A DNA stretch of 64,000 nucleotides from Arachnopeziza araneosa (taxonomy: Eukaryota; Ascomycota; Leotiomycetes; Helotiales; Arachnopezizaceae). Location: assembly GCA_003988855.1 (NCBI GenBank), contig QYAI01000036.1, forward strand, positions 62,001 to 126,000, in the 5' to 3' direction. Positions within the stretch are counted from its first letter, which is position 1, and every line of letters begins with the position of its first letter. The position numbers and the translations under genes were made by a program. Below are positions 1 through 10,994 of the stretch, piece by piece. Below the pieces are notes generated by a model. The model did no database searches, was not told where the DNA came from, and saw nothing but the letters and a program-made list of their open reading frames with translations.

Positions 1-573
1 GGAAAAGTTTCAACGAGGCGATGGACAGAACAATTGATGAGTCGATGAATGCACTATCTGAACGAGGTATGTTCTCTTGTATCTGCTGTCCATCGACAAT
101 GCTGAATTTGAATAGGTCTAGCTGTTGACCGCCGTCAAAACTTTGTCGACAACATTCATAGGTCAATTCAGACGATCGTAACTCATCCCGACTACAATAA
201 GTTCCGCTCCTTGAATCTTAACCGACACTCCAAAGGCCTCCGTGACATGCTTAGTCCGCTTCTCAATGTAGGCTGCGATCGTCAAAAAGCTGGCCGAGAT
301 CTTGGTATTATTGTCATCAAGGCATGGGACTTCTCGGCTAAGGTTTTCACCTCGCACTTGACATTTTCTGTCATATTCCCAGAATTAGGCTCCAAGTTTG
401 TTGCTGGTACCATGATCGCAAAGGATCAACCAAATGTCAACCCAGTTCAGCTGCAGATCAACCAAACCCGCTTGAGACTCGTTATCACTCCCGTTGTCAC
501 ATTGAGAGACGATCGCGGCACTACTATCCGAGCCAAGAATCTCCATAACTCCTTCGTCTTGACGATGGCTTAA
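1..573 (+). CDS. C-terminal end of an unrecognised fungal protein (5' end outside window)
   Basis: The gene enters from the left edge. Exon 1..66 is open in the frame starting at base 3. It joins exon 116..573 across a GT-AG intron at 67..115 (donor GTATGT, acceptor AATAG), and the frame stays open to TAA at 571..573. About 174 residues are visible. They begin with a charged helical stretch rich in Asp, Arg and Asn and continue into an alternating hydrophobic, probably beta-rich part with an FPELGSKF segment and an ITPVVTLRDDRGTTIRAKNL segment. The C-terminal pattern resembles a fungal family of uncharacterised proteins as I remember it, but I cannot name a function. There is no membrane segment in the visible part. 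The ATG-less stretch at 211 reads as continuous coding sequence, so a start there is not needed. Confidence 0.6.
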
Positions 574-1937
574 TCAAACCAAAAAATACCCGTCTGTTGA
601 TAGCATCAGCGAATCTCCTTTCCATTCCAGAGGATATGGGTACTTCGTGTTCTTAGCTAAGGCATTATCCCTGAACTTTCAACTTCATGAGTCCTGATCA
701 CCTCATCCGAATGTCTGATCGTCTTCTGGCACTAACATGTTTATTTACCGCTGAAACATATTTATGAGGCTTGAAATTTCGTCTCGCGCCTCGTTAGAGC
801 GATACCTATCGTTTCTGGACATGATTCTCTTGATATTATTCTCTTACTTGGGTTTCAACTCGAGATCTTCGACATTATGCAGCTCCTTGCCAACCATAGT
901 GCTGCTCTAGGTCTTTCGCAACAACTTTCCGTCGTCCTACACCAAAAAATCTCACGTACTCCATCGTCTCTCTTATCAAAAGTTTCGAGCTCACACCGCT
1001 CAGATATATTAACTGGACTGGCTACCTAGATCATCAAATCTCATGCACCTTTGGCGAAGATCTACGTCTTGTCATCTTGTCTCTCAGACGAAAACATGGA
1101 TGGATATCCCCTCCTGTTGGTGCTGCGTACTAGACTGCTCCTATACGCCGTTTAGAGGCTCGCGCTTCTTGATGGTAACCTATTACTGCCACTTAACAAA
1201 GATCTTAATTCTTTTCAACGATCCGTGTGACCTTTACGACCCAGTTCTGGCCCCGCCATCTCTTGGATGCAAATGGTTCCTTACCCAGCTCTCTCGTGTT
1301 CTTCTTCTTTTCTGTGCTGCTCGAGCTGGTTGATGGTGGGTGAGCATCGGATACTTAATTGGTGGGATGGAATCGATGGCTGGATCGGAAGGGTTCCTTT
1401 GGTGTAGGTTTACTCAGGATCTTGGGGTAGGATCAGTGCTCGCCCGATCTGCGCTCCAGAGTGGCGGATGCCGTAGTTGCCTTTCTTCATGGCGTAGATA
1501 CACAAAATGAAAATTTTCTTTGAACCGTAGTCTATGAATGATCGGCGAATGTTAGGAGAATGTCGATTCTCTGATTTTTTGGACTCGGATTCACTAGCAA
1601 TATCTGATAATTCGTACTATTTCCGGCGATTGATAATTTCTAAGTGAGACGAACTGAGTAGTAAAGAAAGAACTAGAAAGGCTAGGTCTATTTGATTGTA
1701 GAAGTAGGTATGTAGACACTATGCATGGTTGTCTAGGGAGAATATCTAATTTTAATGATTGATTGATTGGGTAGAAAATCTAATGTCTAATTTAGGGTAT
1801 TTCTGTCCCAGATTTCTCGCCCCAACACCAGAGAATGCAAAGCATTGGCCAAATGTAAATATGTACAAGAATTGAAGTAGTAGAAAAAAAAGAAGAAGCT
1901 CTGAAGAAGTTGGAATGAGAGTGAAAGGAAGTGGTTG
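574..1937. other. Intergenic stretch, no supported gene
   Basis: The longest open frame here is about 96 codons (1043..1333, plus strand). It has no domain signature and no recognisable splice partners. The last 400 bases are AT-rich and probably hold the 3' ends of both flanking transcripts. I see no repeat or RNA gene. Confidence 0.5.
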
Positions 1938-3160
1938 TTATCTTCTCCTGATTTCGCCGCTGGCAGGTCTGCGATCAAGCCTTTTCACTACTGCACCAAG
2001 GACCTGCGAATTGAATCAGTACAATGCATCACAAGGAGTGTCAGAGTTAAACTTACAGCTTTGAGAATGCCGTCGCCCGTAAGACCGACGCCACCTTCAC
2101 TAGCACTCTGTCCACCAGTCCATGTGACTGTATCAACAATATCTCTTACACCTCCCTCAACCAACTCACTGAGTTCATCATCGAGCTCCTGTAAGGCTTC
2201 TTTTGCTCCTTCTTCATTTCCAACTTGGAAGAACTGCACACCAACTTGGAAAGGCGGCGCGTCGAGTCTATCGAGCTTCTTCGCTGCAGAAAGCAAAACT
2301 GATTCGACGTCATCGGAAGGGACACCGTCGGTAAGCACGATCAGATTCAGTGGCTTCATCTCCTTTCCTTCAGCCATCAACTTCTCTAGCTTAGCTAGAT
2401 ACGGCTTGAGGATGTTGTGCACACGGATTCCCGTGGGTGTTCCGCCTTGCGGTCTCACGCGTTCGAAGATCTCGTGGACGGTGGCTGCCCGCTTTATGCC
2501 ACGGTATCCACCCGGTGCAATGCCTTCGGCTACTTGTCCTGGATCCGATGACTTGTGATTGAGGAAGTGGACATCCATGCCATCGGAATCATGCTTGGTT
2601 ACGATGGGCGCGATGATGGACAGTGCTTGTGATACTTCTCGCCACGAGCGGCCGGCCATGGAACCAGAGTCATCGATTAGGAGAGTAGTATCAAAGGTAC
2701 CGAGGAAGGAGTAGGGATCTTCACCATTGGGGGTGGTGGGTGCGGCTACGGCTACGGCTGCGGTTGTGCTGATGGGCGTTGGTAGCTCAACGGGTTGGGC
2801 TTGCAGAGCAGGAGCAGATGTTTGGACTGGGGATGGGGTATAGGCTGGCGGTGGTTCGTTGGAGGGAACAGTAAAAGCATTCATTCCTGGTCGGTCTGGT
2901 CTTCTTGTTGCGGGAGAGGGGTTTGTAAGAGGGTTTGAATTCATCAGGTCGGCTGGGCCTCTGAAAGCAGGTGTCTCTGGTACTACTGGTGTGACTGGCG
3001 TTGTAGCTTCTTCAGTCGAGTTGGTGGATCTTCTTGATGATCTTGATGATCTTGATGCGTTACTCCTGCTGCGACCGAGCTTTTTTGATATTGTCCCTAA
3101 AAACGACCTTGATGGTTGAGCGGCGGGCTCGTTAATGCTCCAAGGATTCGAAGCAGGCAT
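1938..3160 (-). CDS. VWA (von Willebrand factor A) domain protein
   Basis: Two exons: 2057..3160 and 1938..2003, with a GT-AG intron at 2004..2056 (donor GTAAGT, acceptor CGCAG). The product is about 389 residues. The first 140 residues are Pro/Ser/Thr-rich and disordered, with a basic Arg/Ser run near residues 25-45. A VWA fold follows, starting with SFLGTFDTTLLIDDSGSM. The DDSGS stretch (about residues 163-167) is the metal-binding MIDAS motif, and a later ILTDGVPSDD segment supplies the usual second acidic cluster. Splicing matters: without it the reading frame ends in an unrelated 17-residue tail, whereas the second exon gives a C-terminus (VLGAVVKRLDRRP) typical of this fungal family as I recall it. 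I chose the start at MPASNPW; an ATG eight codons upstream (3184) is also in frame. No signal peptide is seen, so a cytosolic role in protein binding is likely, but the partner is unknown. Confidence 0.8.
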
Positions 3161-4572
3161 GATGAGAGTGTGATGGTATGACATTTATGTGTTAGGGTTG
3201 ATGGTTTTATGAAAGAGTGGTGATGAGTATTCACAAACTATGTGATCGTTGTTCTTTGTTGGAATGATGAGAGTGAATTTCTCGCACAGGACAAAACTCT
3301 TATACTCGTTTGCCCCTCAAGATCAACGTTAGGGGATTCCGGATGAAACTCATCATCTGTTGGACAAAAAACGGCCAAAAGTCTGCCAAGGGCAGTGAAC
3401 GCCACCGGGCCTCGGGGAATAAGACCAGCGACAAGAGTTTCGACTGTGTTCGAGAGTGAAGATGATGAAGATGGTTTGGGTTGTTCAGGAAGTCATGATG
3501 ACCATTTCGAGGTGGGGCTTGTGATTGGCTCCTTAGGCGAACACTGCCACCTCATTGCTGCTGCGTCTCAACTCCGCCTCCAACGAGCTACCAATAGAGG
3601 ACCGTGCAAGAATTTCTCATCATTATTTCTTCCTGATATCGTAGGCTGAGTCTTCTGCCTTGTGAGAGCCTCGGGTGGCTACTACCCCAGCCCTCCTGTG
3701 AAGCTTGAGGCTTCCGTCATTTGATCCAACCACGAGACCGGATGGGTGTCGTGCAGATGTTGGAATCGCCATGCAGGGAGATCAAGGGGGATCTGAGGTA
3801 GGTACACACAGGCACAGGTACATGTTTCCTTCATACTTCCGGCCCGTTTCAGGCGGGGTAGAAGAGAGAAAGGTGATACGAGGGTACATTGAACTGCGGC
3901 CGCGGCTTCGCTAAAGGCATTCAAGCCGAGTTGGACATTTCACTACTCTACTGCTATAGCCACTTTTATCGTGGCTCAGGATGTGAGAGTGGGCTGCATC
4001 ATAATCATTTGATGCTTCAGAACCGGACAAAATGAGGCTGCCTGAAGAGTTCCATGTTCAACGAACATCATGATCATGTCAGGCTGAGATCTGACGTAGC
4101 ATAGCCTGGGTCCGGCTAGCAAGTTAATCCTCACCGAGGCTATGGTTCAAGCAGACCGTCACCATCATATAAGGCTGAAGTTCCTGCGAATAAGAGCACC
4201 TTTTGGCGCTCTCGAGTCGGTCGGCTGACTTAGCATCACGTTTATAGGCACCCCTGGATAGATGAGAATGAGCTCTACCGAGAGATAAAATGAGGATATT
4301 CTGCCGTAGACAGGTTGATTCGGCGGCTATCTTCGGCATCTCAAATCATATGTATGAGTCAAGATCTCAATTTCTAGGGAATAGTGAGACAATGCCTGTT
4401 AACTAGTTCTAACTGAACTGCCCTCTGAGGCTCCTTGACAAAGCTTGCAGCCTTTCTACGTAATGAAAGCGTCAAGAATTGGTAATTGGTTGTCCTTACT
4501 ATAGATACAAAATCAACTTTATATACCCGAATACACATTGAAGATGCCCTCTTATCCATTGTGTCCTCCACC
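3161..4572. other. Intergenic stretch, no supported gene
   Basis: Only short overlapping frames on both strands (84 codons or fewer) without family signatures. It contains the promoter of the VWA gene on the left. I see no tRNA, repeat array or transposon remnant that I could support. Confidence 0.5.
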
Positions 4573-5417
4573 TTAGTTGACTACACAGCTATATGCCGTT
4601 GTGGTGAACACTGCCGAAGAACTAGTAAATGGTTCCGTACCTGCGCCGATTGAAAGCAAGTACTGGCTAGTCGGAAACCCTCGGCTAGTACTCAAGTATG
4701 TAAAGAAAGCCTTCAGATCCCCTGAAAATTTGGTAGTCTCAGAGGCGGCGACAAAACTGTACACCGTGGTGGAGTCATTCGGTCCACTGTAGAGCTTCCA
4801 GCTCACGCCAGCGGTCGTTACGGTCGCGACAGCGGAACCGGTTGAGGAGATAGGACCTGCCCCTCCGAGTGCAGCAAGCCAGATCATAATTTCGTATTGG
4901 TTGGAGCCGGTGCTCGTGGAAGAGGTGAACATATCGTACGAGACGTCTGCGACGATTGAGCTACTAGTATAACTGAAACAGGAGTTAGTGTTATTGGTGA
5001 AGGAGAGTTAAGATTCTTACCTCCAATCCCAAGTTGTAGGAATGCTGGTGATTGCGGAGATTTTCCTAATGGTAGTTTGGGTGACCACAGTGTTGGCGTA
5101 AGACTTAACTTGGCTTGATGCACCAACCCAAGTCCATGACGTTGACCAAGCAAGAGAAGTACCTGAAAGTGAGCCCACTGTTGTACATTGAGATCCCGAA
5201 GTGGCACTCGCTTCGTTCCAGAGATCTTGGTATGTTGTATAGGATCCTGTTACAACGGAGTCCTATTGTCCTGTTATAAATTAGCACTGAATCTAAGTGA
5301 GAAGCATCAGGAAATAATACCGCAAATCTTAGTGGAATGCTCCTGGACAATTGCCCTCGGTACTGCAGATACTGCATGACAAAGGATTAATGGCGAAATG
5401 ATTGGAGTCAGCTTCAT
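4573..5417 (-). pseudogene. GH12 endoglucanase with in-frame stop
   Basis: Three exons fit the glycoside hydrolase family 12 pattern (endo-beta-1,4-glucanase or xyloglucanase): 5321..5417, 5021..5270 and 4573..4972, with GT-AG introns at 5271..5320 and 4973..5020. The first exon encodes a secretion signal (MKLTPIISPLILCHAVSA). The second and third carry GH12 landmarks: SATSGSQCTTVGSLSGTSLAW, TSWTWVGASSQVKSYANTV, SYDMFTSSTSTGSNQYEIM and WLAALGGAGPISSTG. The nucleophile Glu in NQYEIMIW and the acid/base Glu in GAGTEPFT are both present. Codon 35, where the family has CGQWD, reads TAG (5263..5265) instead of TGG. Reading through it gives a normal-length protein of 248 residues, and no other break is seen. 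I could not find an alternative splice that skips the stop in frame. Likely a recent pseudogene; a sequencing error or stop readthrough is the alternative. Confidence 0.85.
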
Positions 5418-6837
5418 TGTGGTAGATCAAAGAGAAACTCAAACATATATTCAAAAATGTGATGGGAGAACAAATCTAAGAAGGTATTTATGCTCTCACA
5501 TATAATTATTCACATTAAAAGAACGCATAAGATATCATAAATTGTAACGGAGAAACTTGGCCTTTTGCTATACCTCTGGGTCCAGGTAGTAACCCCGCAT
5601 TCCTCTCTAGAATGTACACCTAGAGTCTAAATATTCATGACTCGATATTTTTTCTAGCAGATATGGCTGTGGAAGAAGGAAACATCTCGGCAAATTTGGA
5701 TGGGAGCCCCTAAGCACCAAAACATTTTCCGCCAATCAAGATATTATGAGACAAGACCGTCAGACGATTGACCACCACGACGGATGGGGTTCTGAGCTGG
5801 AAACAGAAGTTCCACCGCTTGGATTAATTCCTCCTGGTTTGTACACCACAATACCACTATAAGGTTACATACTTGAGCCTGACTAGATGGACTAGTCATG
5901 TGGCCTCAACTACAATGATGCAATGTAAAACTAAAATAACATTTTGGGACAGTACCCGATAGAGAGTTAATAAAACAAGCTAAAAACCAAGTTGTAAAAG
6001 TACAAGATGAATGGAAGTCTTGTTGAACGATGAAGCAAAAGTCAAAATACCATGGAGTTCGCGTGAGCTATTTGTCTGATGTGTGTGGATTCGGTGCTGA
6101 GAGAAGAATCTGAATGAGTTTTAATTTAATTGAAATACCATGACCACGATCCATCTGACTTAAGTGAGTTTCACGTGTGACTCAACGACCTCGAAGGCTG
6201 AAGAAATCACCACAATGTCCCTTTTCAATGTAAACCATATCGCCAACTAATTTATACACATCGTATATTACATAAATAAATCGAAGATATTCATGATTTT
6301 GCACTAGAAAACCAATATTCAGTGCTAACATTTACGAAAAGAAGGTATCTCATCTTCCTTTGGCACTCGCATCAAACAGTCCTCGTTCTAAAGGCTCTGA
6401 ATAGACTGGTCATACTAGATAATCGATCCGAACTTGCAAAACCCGATATTGGAAAGGTGGAAAGAAAAAGAGTCAAAGTTCTACTCTTATGACTCGACAA
6501 GAAAGGTTCCAGATTGCGATGATGGATAACGATAGTAGTCACGTGATCCATCAATTTTAGGCGGGCGGTAATGAGGCTCATCGAATTTCTCCACATCATA
6601 ACGTCCATCAAGGCCGATATCACCGACATCGAGTCGCGTATGACGACCTCACATTATTCACTTTCAACAACTAATCCACAGCATCATACTATTTGAAAAT
6701 ATCGCTACTTGCGCTTTATTTTCGCATCAAGATCACCAATCACTCGCAATAGATGGACGACATCGAGCGCAGATAATAAAGGAGAGCAGCGTTACTGCGC
6801 TTCGAAAGACTCCTTGGGTTGTGCCATACGACCAACT
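5418..6837. other. AT-rich intergenic stretch
   Basis: This holds the former GH12 promoter and the spt20 upstream region. It is AT-rich between about 5.45 and 6.35 kb, with no supported gene. One exact TCACGTGA palindrome lies at 6539..6546, about 290 bases before the spt20 start. Confidence 0.5.
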
Positions 6838-9706
6838 ATGGCGCCCTCTGCGATAGGGACGCAGCAAATCTCTTCCAAGGTCAAGCGCCCTGTTCCACCC
6901 GGAATCCAGACAAATGGAATCCACTCCTCGACTTCTTCTCCCTCCCCCTCAATGTCTGCCAGCAGATTACCATCTGGCGCAAAGTTTACACCTAATTCGG
7001 CTACGAGTAATGGCATTGTGAATAATAATGGCGCGCGGTCTGCCACTCGACGACGGGAAGCACCTCCCCAACTGCTGGGACGAGGTCAGAGAAACAGCAG
7101 TGTAGGACTTCGGTCTGCAAGCCTGGTTGGCGAGTCCTCCATGGCCACTTCTGCAGAACCGCAGCCATATAGTATGTTTTTAAGCTATAAAGCAAGTATA
7201 ATGTTAATCATAGCCAGTTAAATCTGAAGAGTATATACTCAAGAAGTATCGCGACTGTCCACCATCTCTCGTTATCCATCTGCACGCTACCCACCTTCGA
7301 TTTGATTTACAGGAGGGCCACTTTCCTTACAATTCCCCCATGGGAAAGGTCATGTTAGAGGGCCTTCGTCAACGCGTTGTTCCAGCTGATTTGGCTGAGC
7401 ATTTTACTGAGCAACAATTCTACGAGGGATGTATGATTGTCCAAATCTATGATCACAAGTCGACCGCCCCATCCCAATCTCCAGACCGAAGTAGTCCTAC
7501 TACTGGGAAAACAGCACCTTTCTCGATACACAACTACAACGCCCTTCTGACACCTTCCTCATATGTTCCATTTCAAACCCAAAATGCTGTCTCTGCGAAA
7601 GGGAAAGAAGCTGCGGGAGAAGATGTCAAGCCAAAAACCACAGAACAGCGAGATAAAGAGAACATGCCAGCTCCAACTCTACCCAATGTTTCTGCCCCGA
7701 GGAAGCAGCCGAAGGTACATACGCTCGTTCTCCATCCTACCCCACTTAGCAATCACATTGAGCTCGCAGCAAGAGCGGCTGAGGGCAAGTCATTAGACAG
7801 TAGAAGAGACTCTATTACCCTCAGCGTGCCTCCAACTCCTACGACGGCCGTTCCCCCTACTCCGCAAACAAGTATGGCACCCCCTGCTAAACGTGTCAAG
7901 AAGACGAAAGTACATCTTGATAGCAACACAGTCTATGCTGCTGAGGCGCAAATTGCTCTAGCAACCACCGCGCCCCTTAGCCTGGAGCCTGTGAATAACG
8001 CAATTGAAGCTGCTTCTCTTTTAGACTCACTTGCACACCCCTCGCATTCCGAAAAACCTCCTGCCCCCAAGACTCGAAAGCGGACTGTTGCGGAGATGGC
8101 TGCTGATGAAGCGCTTGCTGCAGAGCAAGAGCGATTCATGTTATTATTAGACGAACGACTTTCTTCGAATGCTACAGCACAAGGCGGCGCGAATCCTACT
8201 GGTGGGGACGGCACTGCTATGGGAGCTGCATTTGAGCCTCGTTTTGAAAGATTCAAAACAATCGAAAGCATCAAAGCTACACAAGAGGAAAGAAAGCGGC
8301 TCGAAAAAGAAAAACAGTTGGAGAATGAGCGGAAGTCCCGCCAAGAACAAGAGCGCAACAAACTCGAAACTGAGAAACGAAATGAGCAAGAGAGATCACG
8401 TCAACAGCAGCAACAGCTTCAGGCACAATCCCAACAGCGGCAAGCCAGTGTACAAGATTCCCGGCAAAGACAACAGATGGCGGAGCAAGCACAAGCACGG
8501 GCACAAATGCAGGGCGTTCAAACCCAGATACCACATGCCCACCCCCAAGCAAATGGAATGCAGTCGAATGGCATACCTACCCAACAGCGCTTCCATCAAC
8601 AGGTATCTCAAGCTCAGAATTCGTCGCCCACCGTCCGGAATGGCAGTCCTCAGAGCAATTCGTCTCCTATGCCTATGGTCAATAACATGAACAACGTTCA
8701 AATGCAGCAGTCTAACTCGAGTATGGGTGGCAGTCCTCCTCGGCCTGGTTCTGTTGTGCATCAAAACCATCCTCAAATGGCAGCACCAGCATCGCACAGT
8801 ATGACCGCGCAAAGAAGTCAACAAAGTCATGCTGGGACTCCTCGTTTGCCTGTTGCTACACCGAACAACATACAATCAACTCCTCTGAATCGTACGATGA
8901 GCCAGACTCAAAGAATAAGTCAAAACAGCCCACTTCAAGGACAAATGCCACACAATTCTCAAATTCCAATGCTACCGAATGGCCAACCTATGCTAAATGC
9001 ACAACAAGCACAACAAGCACAATTTGAGCAGCAAAGAAGAATGCAAATGTTGCGCAACCAACAGCAGCAAGCCGCAGCACAACAAGCACAAGGTATGATG
9101 CAAGGACAACAGATCAATCCTCAACAGTCGGTAGCGTATCAACAGATGATGCGTATGCAACAACAGCAACAGCAACAACAGTTGCAGCAGCAGCAGCAGC
9201 AGCAGCAGGGAATGCCGAATAATCTTGCTATTAATTACCAACAACGAGTGGCAGCAATGTTGCAGGCCCAGGGTGGGGTGCCTCAGAATATGAATAATTT
9301 CATGAATACCAATCCTGGGATGCAAAATATTCAAATGACACAGGCACAAGCTGCTCAGTTCCAACATCAACAGCAGCAGCAACAAGCTGCGATAAGAATG
9401 CAAGCCCAGCAGCAAGCGGCAGTAGCTCAACAAATGAATCAACAACATCCAGGGCAAGCGCAGATGAATGCACAGCAGCTAGCAATGCAGTTCTACCTTC
9501 AACAAAAGCAACAGTTCATGGCGGCGAACCCTGGTGGAATGATACCTGAGGACATGGATAAGCAGTTGAAGTTTAGAGCACAGCAGATGGCTCAGCAACA
9601 AATGCAAATTCTTGCGGGAAGAAGAAGGCAGCAAATGATGGCTGCTCAACAACAACAACAACAAGGCATGCAGAATGTCATGAATGGGATGCAGCATCAG
9701 ATGTAA
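6838..9706 (+). CDS. spt20: Spt20, SAGA co-activator subunit
   Basis: Two exons, 6838..7171 and 7218..9706, with a GT-AG intron at 7172..7217. The joined protein is about 940 residues. The Spt20 core straddles the junction: YIKSEEYILKKYRDCPPSL, then HLHATHFRFDLQEGHFPYN, then MGKVMLEGLRQRVVPADLAE. Spt20 is known to hold the SAGA histone-acetyltransferase complex together in the nucleus. Downstream come a low-complexity Pro/Thr region, a basic segment with KRVKKTKVH, a long charged helix (about residues 465-530, with many Glu, Arg and Lys), and a Gln/Met/Asn-rich tail of over 350 residues typical of fungal homologues. The tail includes near-pure glutamine runs encoded by 9158..9208. The acceptor CCAG at 7217 keeps the frame; the nearer TAG at 7213 would give an immediate stop. 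I chose MAPSAIG as the start; an in-frame ATG 43 codons earlier lacks family character. Confidence 0.9.
9158..9208. repeat. CAA/CAG microsatellite in spt20
   Basis: Seventeen codons, CAA or CAG except for one TTG, encoding eight Gln, Leu, eight Gln. The 3' half is pure CAG, so length variation between strains is likely. It lies inside the Gln-rich tail of Spt20. Confidence 0.9.
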
Positions 9707-10103
9707 TTCTGAATCGGGCATTATGAAGGAGTGAGATTTCTAAGCATTGTTTGGATTGAATGTGGCGTAAAGGTCTCACGATGGTATGGACTCATGGAGT
9801 TAATTAGTCATGACAGGAGGGGGAGTTCACGGTCTGAGATGTCTAAATGCGATACCATTAAAAGGGAGATTGGCGTTGTGGATAGTGAATAGTCCTAATT
9901 GGTTGTATGTTTACATAGGGAGATCCTGCTGCCTTGCGCCTGATCTGCCAACGCTTATTGTATACAATGTTCATTCAACCTCCTTTGTGAATTCAAATCG
10001 CTATCAAAACCTTCCACCGCACGTGAGCTTTGGACTGACATCAATAGTAAGCCGTATTTTTGTTGTTCCTCTTTCCAAGCCCTAAGCTGGCATTCTCTGT
10101 TGC
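9707..10103. other. Convergent intergenic region between spt20 and the Emi1-like gene
   Basis: The two genes end towards each other across 397 bases. No supported reading frame or RNA gene is seen. It presumably holds both polyadenylation regions. Confidence 0.5.
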
Positions 10104-10757
10104 TCAATCTCTTTTCGGGATCTCCAAGCTCTTCTCTGCAACACCCCAATCAGCTCTGAATGCCGTTCCTTTCTGAACCATCGTCTCCCTGGATTTCCAG
10201 ACATCCTCACTACTCTCCTTTCTATTTCCATCCTCGTCCCTCCCATACTTCGTCTGCTCCTTCAACCTGTAATGTTCCTTAACCGCCTTCTCCTTTGCCA
10301 GCCCACTATATCCTCTCGTCCGCATGCAAAACCAGAAATCATCCCAATGGTCAGAACACGAGCGCACGCCTCCATAACGGTATAAATGCATGAAATGGCC
10401 TCCGAAAGAAGAGCAGTAGAATGCGCTATCAAAGGCCTGCCGGCAGGACATCTCCGTGGGAAGCAATGCTTCGGTTATGGATTCGTGGGAACTAGGGGCT
10501 GGCGAAGGGGTGGAGGTGGTCTTGGGGCGTCGGGTGTAGATGGGTGCTTTGGATTCAACCTCTATTTCAGAGGAAATGGACTTGAGAAAGTCGGTGAGCT
10601 CGCGATCGGCGAGCTCATCGCGTGAGAGCGGTTTGGAGGGTTCTGGTGATGGGACAGAAGATGCTAAAGAGGTTGATTGAGGTGCTGGGGGAGGAATAAT
10701 CTCTTTACTTGATGTTGAGGCCGCTGAAGATGTTGATGAAGACCATGGCCAACCCAT
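10104..10757 (-). CDS. emi1: Emi1/DUF3128-type twin Cx9C protein
   Basis: A single exon of 217 residues. I chose the start at MGWPWSS because the family begins this way; the frame stays open 39 codons further upstream, into the shared promoter. Residues 1-100 are a Ser/Pro-rich disordered leader. The C-terminal half is the conserved DUF3128 domain: MSCRQAFDSAFYCSSFGG, then GVRSCSDHWDDFWFCMRTRG. The cysteines form two exact Cx9C pairs, C105/C115 and C134/C144, as in CHCH proteins of the mitochondrial intermembrane space. Yeast Emi1 is known by name for early meiotic induction and is needed for sporulation; a mitochondrial role fits the cysteine pattern but is inferred. The gene is head-to-head with yme2, with 237 bases between the two start codons, so they probably share a promoter. 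That gap contains an ATTGG (CCAAT-box) at about 10866. Confidence 0.85.
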   Translation of the reverse strand: MGWPWSSSTSSAASTSSKEIIPPPAPQSTSLASSVPSPEPSKPLSRDELADRELTDFLKSISSEIEVESKAPIYTRRPKTTSTPSPAPSSHESITEALLPTEMSCRQAFDSAFYCSSFGGHFMHLYRYGGVRSCSDHWDDFWFCMRTRGYSGLAKEKAVKEHYRLKEQTKYGRDEDGNRKESSEDVWKSRETMVQKGTAFRADWGVAEKSLEIPKRD

Positions 10758-10994
10758 ATCAAATAATTTGAATTTGTAAAACGTCTGTAGAATAACTTGA
10801 TGGTTTGCTCTACACCTCTTAACTTTTCTGTAAGGTTGAAGTCTCGCGAGGCTGTGCTTCTTGTGATTGGTCAATTTTCTTTCAGCCTTATGACCTCATG
10901 TGAGGTGAGGCTTCATTCCATCTTCTGGATTCTTGATATTGACCAACTTTGATCCATCACAACTCGCCATGCTGTGAGAAAATTTGTTGCGACA
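10758..10994. promoter_or_regulatory. Shared promoter region of emi1 and yme2
   Basis: Only 237 bases separate the divergent start codons. An inverted CCAAT box (ATTGG) lies near 10866, and pyrimidine-rich tracts are present. Co-regulation of two mitochondrial genes is an inference from this arrangement. Confidence 0.5.

Noticed and set aside
5263..5320. Alternative splicing that would skip the GH12 stop codon
   Set aside because: Using the TAG itself as acceptor shifts the frame with the only good donor, and no in-frame donor was found.
7933..9721. Several minus-strand frames of 80-159 codons rich in Leu and Ser
   Set aside because: Antisense shadows of the CAG/CAA-rich spt20 exon.
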